Shown here: positions 57,990-64,000 of the stretch, piece after piece | Numbering within the stretch: the first letter of the stretch is position 1 | How the letters are laid out: every line of letters begins with the position of its first letter | Position numbers and translations under genes: made by a program | Assembly (NCBI GenBank): GCA_947650365.1 | Contig: OX393549.1 | Span: forward strand, 92,754,956 to 92,818,955 | DNA: 64,000 bases | Reading direction: 5' to 3' | Origin: Chamaelirium japonicum | Lineage: Eukaryota > Streptophyta > Magnoliopsida > Liliales > Melanthiaceae | Notes under the pieces: model-generated | What the model was told of the DNA's origin: nothing | What the model saw: only the letters and a program-made list of their open reading frames with translations | Databases searched by the model: none

Positions 57990-60900
57990 ATGGCGAACGT
58001 CCTGTGCTTCAGCTGTGTGAATTCCATCAGCTGCCCCGCCAAATCATGTATTCCCCCCTCTGTCCTCTCCCCTGTATCCAGCATCTCCTTCCAAAACCCT
58101 AGCCCTCATCTCCATCCCCCAAAACCCGCAGCTGGTCGCGCCTCGAGCTCCAGGTTTCATTCCCTCAAGGTCGATACCTTCACTTTCTCGGCACTCTCTT
58201 ATGAATCTCGACCTATTTAAAGAGAAAATTGTGCTGCTTTTATGTTAAATTTAGTTTGTGGGAATTGGCCTTAAAAAAAGGATCGAATGAGAATTTGGTT
58301 TTGCAAAATCGGATTATTTATAGGTTTTATCACAAATTTACTAGCATCTTTTTTCATGGTAGATTTTTTTTTCAACAATTTGGAAAGAACGGACCCAAAT
58401 CTTTTAATTTATCAACAACGGACTTATACGGCAATTTAATTACCATATAGACAGTTTAATTGATGCGTGCCCCGATATATGGCAGTTTGACTGTCGTATA
58501 ACCTTATACGATAGTTTGACTGCCTTATAAAGACCAACGACTATTTATATGGTTGTCTGTCTGATTGCCTTATAAAGACCCCAATGACTAATCTTGACTT
58601 TATACGGCAATCCGGATTGCCGTATAAAGGCTAACGGGTAGTATCGCGGGAAGTAAACAACTTTTTTTTTTTTTTTTCTGATACTGCAGTTGAATTGCCA
58701 TGTAAGTCTGTTGCTGCTAAATTAAAAAATTTGGGTCCGTTACTTCTAAATAAATTAATTTTTAATCTATTTTTTAAAAATTGGTTTTTTTTTAAGTCGT
58801 GTTTTTCTTAATGACAGGCCACGGACAGTGACCAGAGCAAGAGTACAAAAATAAATACCATTGTTTGTGCTGATTGTGAGGGAAATGGTGAGTGAATTAT
58901 GCTTTTATATGTTTTTTTTTGTATTGTTTTCTTTTGAAACACGGAAATCTTATAGTTCACAATTTTTTTTGGGCTGTTAAATTTCATCCCAATCGGCTAT
59001 GTCTCTTTCTTTAGTATTTTGTAATAATTAGAGGAGCTGAAAGGTGAGAGTTGCGCATGTATGGTAATGGGATAATCTCTGTGTTGGTTTTGCTTTCGCA
59101 TAGAGGCTGATATTTCATTGAATAGTGTGTATTGATGATATTAGGTCCAACATCTAAATATCTATATCAAAATTATTGGATAGCCCTTTTCAACCTTTTC
59201 CGATCAGAGTGGAATTCGTTAACTATATTCACATCAAGGCACAGATCAAAATACGATTTTGGTGTAAATTTTGAAACCCTCAGAAACAGTTATTCACGCG
59301 AAAATATCATGGCTTTTGCCGTTGCCGGGGGGGGGGGTTAGGGGGGTTGAGGGAAGCATATGTGAACCTTGCTATACATGCAGCTCCAATACATGTTTTG
59401 TCTAATTGTTTCTTAACTGCACCTGCCTTTAATAACTTTCATGAAGGTTTTTCTTTGTGATTTCTAACTTTACTAGAAGAGAGATTTCTTTAAAGTTATT
59501 CACGTTCTGCTGAATAAGAGGGAGGGGTGTCACTTTCTACCACATAGGAGGGGGGGCTTCGCGTTCTGTTGAGTAGAAAGGAGGGGGTTGTTTTCTGCTT
59601 AGTAGGAATTGGGGGGGGGGGAGGGCACTTCACTTTCTACTGTGTAGGAGGGGGCATCATGTTTTGCTGAGTAAGAGGGAAGGGCATTACTTTTTGCTCA
59701 GTAGGTCCGAGAGGCCTCATGTTTTGCTAAATAAGAGCGGGGGGATCCACTTTCTCCTGAGTGTGATCTTTTCCGATGTAGAGGTTCTCGGCAATCTAAT
59801 CCGCCTTGCTCTCGAGCTTTTTCGGGCAGTTGATTGTGGCGACAAAAATGATACACTCGATCACTTCGATGATGTCGGAGTTGCAGCAGCAGAAGAACTT
59901 CCTCTAATAATTAAATGTTCTAGATGAACTTAACGTGTCGACATCTTTCTTACTTCTCCCTTCTCTTTTCTCTCTTTTTCCTCTCTCCCCTTAAATAGGC
60001 CGGGGGGGATCCATTAATAAAACCCATGAGTCCACATGTCAACTCCACTCAATCGATACCAAGCCGTATGGGCTAATACCGGTTTGACTCGGCCGATACG
60101 GACCGATACTGACAGGTATGGGTTGATATGGGTATGGTTTCGGTTAAAGGAGGGGTATCGGTTCGGTTTGGCCTAAACCCGAGTCGTACCGGCTGGTATG
60201 ACTCGATATCGGTCGAGTTTTAAAACCATGCTTTGGAAACAACTGCTATGAAAGCATATTTGGTCATTTTGGTCTCCTCAAATGCAAGGGTCCGATGGTG
60301 CATTTTGGTTTTGTTCCTTTAAAATATGATTTTATAGAAATTTTCCTAATCAAAGGGTGTGCTGCTTTTTTTTTTTTCTAGGATAACCCACCGATTTTTT
60401 GCTCTTTTTTAATATAGTTTAAGGTTTGGTCCCTTCCCCTTATGAATGTTGAGGACATTAATGATCCTCATTTCTTGGAATATTTTATTTTGGTTATTTA
60501 CTTGTTTTCTTATGTAGGTTCAGCCCTCTTGAATTCCATCTGGGATTATTTAATTTTTGCAGATTAATTTTTTTGTCGGGCCTAAATGCTTCTTTTTTTT
60601 TTGGGCTGGTGGGAACTAGAAGTCAACCAAAATGGGGGGGGGGGGGGGGGTGAAATTTCCTTCTTTTTTTTATTTTGGTGCATGCAGTTTTTAATGAAAA
60701 TTATAAGAGATAAAACTTGTTTACTATTTTTTACTATTATAAATTGTGATTTGTTGAATTACCTAAAATCTTGTCAAGTGCACTACTACACTGGGTGCAT
60801 GGACTCCCACTGATGCCGCCTAAGATTATGAGAGGGAGTAGCTACCGATGACAGCCTGATCGCCTTGATAGCCTTTGCTCTGCACGGACACCCAATCACT

Positions 60901-61632
60901 AGCCAAATGATATCAGTATGTTACATAGCCATCCAAGCCACAAAGGGCAAGCTGGTTGGATTAGTAAAAGATAGTAAGCCATTCCATTAAACATGGTAAA
61001 TAGTCGCTTCAATCGGAGTGAATAAGTTATTATTTTCCTGCCTGAAAAGTGGCACCACATGTGGTAATTTAGCTCATGTATGTGGAAAAGAAATACTATC
61101 CATATTTTGATGTTGCAGAAAAGCCTGCTTGTAATATTACCCAATGATGATGATTAGGAAATGGTCCTAAAAAGGACTTCTAGATGAACAGGAGTAATTA
61201 ATACCGAGTTAAACATATAATAGGTCGAAGCCTCCGGTTATGATTTTGGTTGTCATTTCAAGCAAGAAAAAATTTAGGGTTATTTTGACTTTGCCCCCCA
61301 AATTTTGCCTTGAATTAGACTTTACCCCCCATATTTTCATTAATTAGACTTTACCCCCCAAAACTAACTGTTCCGTCAGCTCACCATAACCCAAAAATTT
61401 ATGAGGCTTATTTCTATTTTTCAATCAAACTCATTCCTACTAAGAGCAACATTATTCGTTAGCCCATGTTTTAGTTATATTAGTATTTTTTACACAATAT
61501 GTTACCATTACTGACTATGTTGCCTACTTTGATAGGTGCAATTTTGTGCACCCAATGTAAAGGAAATGGGGTGAATTCGGTCGATCACTTCAATGGCCAA
61601 TTCAAAGCCGGTGCATTATGTTGGCTTTGCAG
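57990..61632 (+). CDS. Small plastid DnaJ-type zinc-finger protein, exons 1-3 (3' end beyond the window)
   Basis: Exons 57990-58169 (or any of seven upstream copies), 58818-58887 and 61536-61632 join in frame through GT-AG introns. Residues 1-60 (MANVLCFSCVNSIS..., rich in Ser, Pro and Arg, almost no acidic residues) look like a chloroplast transit peptide. The mature part has CxxC pairs at 77/80 (VCADCEGNG), 88/91 (LCTQCKGNG) and 112/115 (LCWLC), the cysteine-rich zinc-binding fold of DnaJ without a J domain. From memory, it closely resembles the plant 'chaperone protein dnaJ-related' group, whose members end in a further CxxCxGxG exon; BSD2 and LQY1 are more distant plastid relatives. That last exon is not in the window, because an LTR fills the next intron from 62250. 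The likely role, by analogy, is thiol or chaperone work in plastid protein assembly. Confidence 0.8.
58598..58629. repeat. Perfect 32-bp palindrome
   Basis: CTTTATACGGCAATCC is followed directly by its reverse complement. It is the best preserved of a series of TATACGGCA/TGCCGTATA inverted motifs in the intron part of every unit. Confidence 0.9.
59505..59762. repeat. G-rich minisatellite
   Basis: About six degenerate copies of a 35-45-base unit (TTCTGCTGAGTAGGAGGGGG.. type), with G runs of 4-10 in each. It may form G-quadruplexes on the sense strand of intron 2. Confidence 0.7.
61278..61390. mobile_element. Half copy of the GGTTATTT foldback MITE
   Basis: It matches the left arm of 15729-15916 (GACTTTGCCCCCCAAATTTT, then two TTAGACTTTACCCCCC blocks) but lacks the right arm. 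Confidence 0.75.
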
Positions 61633-61811
61633 GTATACAAATACAAGTCAATAGATTGATTCAAAATTCATTCTTTACACATGAATTGACCTTTATTTAA
61701 TCACTTGCCATGCCATTTCCTTAAATGGGCTGTTGAAAAAATTTCAGAACTTGTCTACTTTTAGTGGTTGTTTAAGAGAGATGTTAAGTTACCTCAAATT
61801 TCTCACAGAAT

Positions 61812-61847
<36 letters not shown>

Positions 61848-62249
61848 ATCATACTATCTCTTGACTTCATGAAATCATCAGGCACATCTCTTATAGATTG
61901 CAGACCGCAAATTGCACAGAAATAGTGTAACGCCGACATCAAATAAGTTTTCCATTATCCCCTTGCTCATTGGTGCTGTCCAAATGCGGTTGTCATACCA
62001 TTCCAGAAATTCCATGATTCTAGTGTCCAATTCATCCGTCATGTCCATCTTCCATGACTCCATGGTCCATGGTTGCATCTAAACATTTTTATGACATCTC
62101 GTTGGTCTACGATGATCTATCCATGGTGCGAATCTCTTTGATTTATGGGTATACCTCACTCATTCATGGATCATATCACAGGAGTTACCTTGATCTTGAA
62201 TTGTATTGGCCATCGCCTTTTCATAGGCGCTTCTCTTCTCCCTTAGTCC
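61633..62249 (+). other. Intron 3 of the zinc-finger gene, left part
   Basis: It begins with the donor GTATAC after exon 3. It has a (TC)n tract at 61815-61843 and no sign of the expected last exon before the LTR starts at 62250. Confidence 0.6.
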
Positions 62250-64000
62250 TGTTGGAAATTAATCCATAGTAGAGACTCGCAGCGGAAACGATTTTGCGGT
62301 CGAAAGACCGTTCATGGTGCACGTTACACGATTTAAACTTTCATCGAAACTAATCTACATATGTGTGCAGGCGTATGCACGTGAATCGAACACCCTTACG
62401 GCAATCTAGCGTAATGATTAACTAGCATGAATGCAAATCATAATGCTCGCTAGATCTACATGTTAGATTACACATACCTTTCGTACGGATCTTTTAACCG
62501 CGGAGAATTGTCTTCTTTGTCGATGGAGACGGAAGATCGTTCGCGAAGATGCTGATGGTACGAATGGAGACGTTGCCTTCTTGTTCACCCGATCTCACAC
62601 GATGCACAAAACGTCGCTCTCGGATCTCTGAGTGCCTCCGAAGAACGACCATTCTCCTTCTACAGAACTCCACGCGAGGAAGACGAAGTTGCAAGCGGGA
62701 AACGGGAGATGGATTAGGAAGAGAACTAGAGAGATTAGAGGGTAGGGGGGTTTGGTTTTTGCCACACATATGGCCGGCCCCATATGCCCCTTTATATAGG
62801 GCCGGCCTACCCCCTTGGATAAGGATCTAAGGGGTAAAGACCTCCCACAATTATCTCTCCAATCTCACCCTTTTATCTCTCCTTGTATTTATCCGTTTTT
62901 CCACTTTTTAGGGCTCGACTTTATCCGTTTCAAAGCCCTATCCCTATCTATATGGCCGGCCCTATAGATGAGGGATTCTCATCCCTACAACATAGGGCCG
63001 GCTCTAGCAAGGTCTCCCACTGCTAGGGTCGGCCAAGAGTGAGGTCCGGCAGAGTGAGGTTTTTACCAAAACGCCCTGACGCCTCATTTTGACCATTTCT
63101 AGCGTGCGATACCTAGCGGCCATTTTTTAAGTGATTTATACTAGCTGCCTACTATTAACTGAGGCCACCGAAGGGTGCCTTTAGCAAAATCAACTAGTCA
63201 ACTCGCAGTATATCCCGGTGCATTGCACCTATGCAGCGAAGTTCACTTATGGCTAGGGATTACTACGTGCGCCTCTGTACTAGTCTCGGGCATAACCCTT
63301 AGTACTCGCACGTAGTTACGCATCTACCGTGCTCTAGTGCCAAGCACACACGGAGCGTATTCTTCTTTCTTCCTCTTAGTGCTTATGGTGTTCCGAGGAG
63401 ATGGTTCAAGAACCGTACATAATGTTGATAAGGTGGAACCTTCAGGGACCGGGGTTCATGGCTTCCAACTCAAGCTCGATCGACACACTACCCGAGTGTA
63501 CCATCGATCCTCTGAGCTCGAGTTAACCTGCGTAGCCACCCAGAGTGCGACGCAGGCTGCACTCCAATTCACCCAGACTTACTATGTTCTCCATCATACC
63601 CCTGCTCTCCGCTTAGTAGTGGTAAACCCGCTGTCCCTCCACTTGATGCCATGATTCACTTCGAGCGGTGGAGACTACCGTCAGACTCGAATGATCATAT
63701 GACTTGGTTCCTTCTAGGTTGACCTATACATCGTACCTCTGATTACCCCGTCGAGTAATCGAACCCGGTCAACAGTCAAACTGGTGACCACCAGGCCTGA
63801 GTTTGGTACACTGTAAGTCACACCAAGGAACGCACCTCCCTTCAGGGGTGTGGATGGCCTGCAGGAGTGACACGCTAATGCAACGCCAGCCGGGTAACCC
63901 AGTATACTGTGGTTTTGGATCACTGCATACGGATCCTCACATATTGGTGCGCCAAAGCACCACGCAACTGGTTAGTCCATCAGACGTGGTTCCTCAGGGT
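62250..64000 (-). mobile_element. Large LTR of the 31635-33767 family, cut by the window end
   Basis: It starts TGTTGGAAATTAATCC after the flank AGTCC and stays collinear and very similar to the solo LTR at 31635 for all of its visible 1751 bp. Whether it is a solo LTR or part of a full element cannot be seen. It sits in intron 3 of the zinc-finger gene. Confidence 0.85.

Larger units (their letters stand above)
51228..58660 (+). repeat. Eight-unit tandem array of promoter, transit-peptide exon and intron start
   Basis: Unit starts are near 51228, 51980, 52934, 53888, 54842, 55795, 56735 and 57676. Spacing is 954, 954, 954-955, 937, 941 and 955 between units 2 and 8. Each unit has a C-run/A-run start, a ~150-167-nt hairpin (absent from unit 1), a 180-bp exon with ATG and a splice donor, and ~500 bp of intron sequence with TATACGGCA palindromes. 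Units 2-7 are almost identical. Unit 1 is diverged on its left side and unit 8 on its right side, as expected when unequal crossing-over expands a starting duplication. Confidence 0.93.
58888..61535 (+). other. Intron 2 of the zinc-finger gene
   Basis: A 2.65-kb GT-AG intron. It contains G runs near 59325-59350, a G-rich minisatellite (59505-59762), a GTAT-rich repeat with TACCGG motifs (about 60040-60235), a G run at 60633-60650 and half of the MITE family found in the polygalacturonase intron (about 61278-61390). Short frames inside have no domain. Confidence 0.6.

Noticed and set aside
51578-58450. A 73-codon frame starting MCCFYVKFS repeated in all eight units
   Set aside because: It lies in the intron part of each unit just after the exon-1 frame's stop. 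It repeats only because the DNA repeats, and the last copy shows replacements with no sign of protein constraint.

Overview
This is nuclear DNA of a flowering plant. It has two spliced plant-type genes with GT-AG introns, and most of the remaining sequence is transposons: LINEs, SINEs, Copia and Gypsy LTR elements, a miniature LTR element, solo LTRs, CACTA and hAT MITEs and many foldback elements. I cannot name the species from sequence alone. Gene density is two genes in 64 kb.

Left part (1-11.4 kb). A 5'-truncated LINE with a 12-bp target duplication (272-8533) carries a CACTA MITE (1393-1917) and a Ty1/Copia retrotransposon (2530-8262, minus strand). Anonymous DNA with long CT and C tracts follows.

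Gene 1 (11377-17630, minus strand). This is a glycoside hydrolase family 28 polygalacturonase. Nine exons, including a 21-nt micro-exon, join in frame to 386 codons plus stop, with all catalytic motifs present. Its introns are full of foldback MITEs and also hold a ~326-bp TRIM-like element. Upstream lie a LINE (18596-~21440, minus), a MITE, a tRNA-derived SINE and another LINE with a retroposon inside it.

Middle (25-50 kb). A degenerate CGATCGG-rich tandem array (25.6-27.3 kb) is followed by a 12,974-bp Ty3/Gypsy chromovirus fossil (28437-41410, 5-bp target duplication). Two solo LTRs of other families sit inside it. Next come a small solo LTR, a second SINE and half of a Copia element with a 2.3-kb LTR (to 49049). 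The small LTRs of the TRIM family share a motif pair, RTCCCACATCG plus TATA, that looks like the promoter of plant snRNA genes.

Gene 2 (51.2 kb to beyond 61.6 kb, plus strand). This encodes a small, probably plastid-targeted, DnaJ-type CxxCxGxG zinc-finger protein. Its promoter-proximal hairpin, transit-peptide exon 1 and the start of intron 1 are amplified as a tandem array of eight ~0.95-kb units (51228-58660), while exons 2 and 3 (58818-58887, 61536-61632) are single copy. The gene therefore has eight potential first exons. A large LTR (62250 to the window end) has entered the next intron, so the last exon lies beyond the window. This array is the most unusual structure in the window.
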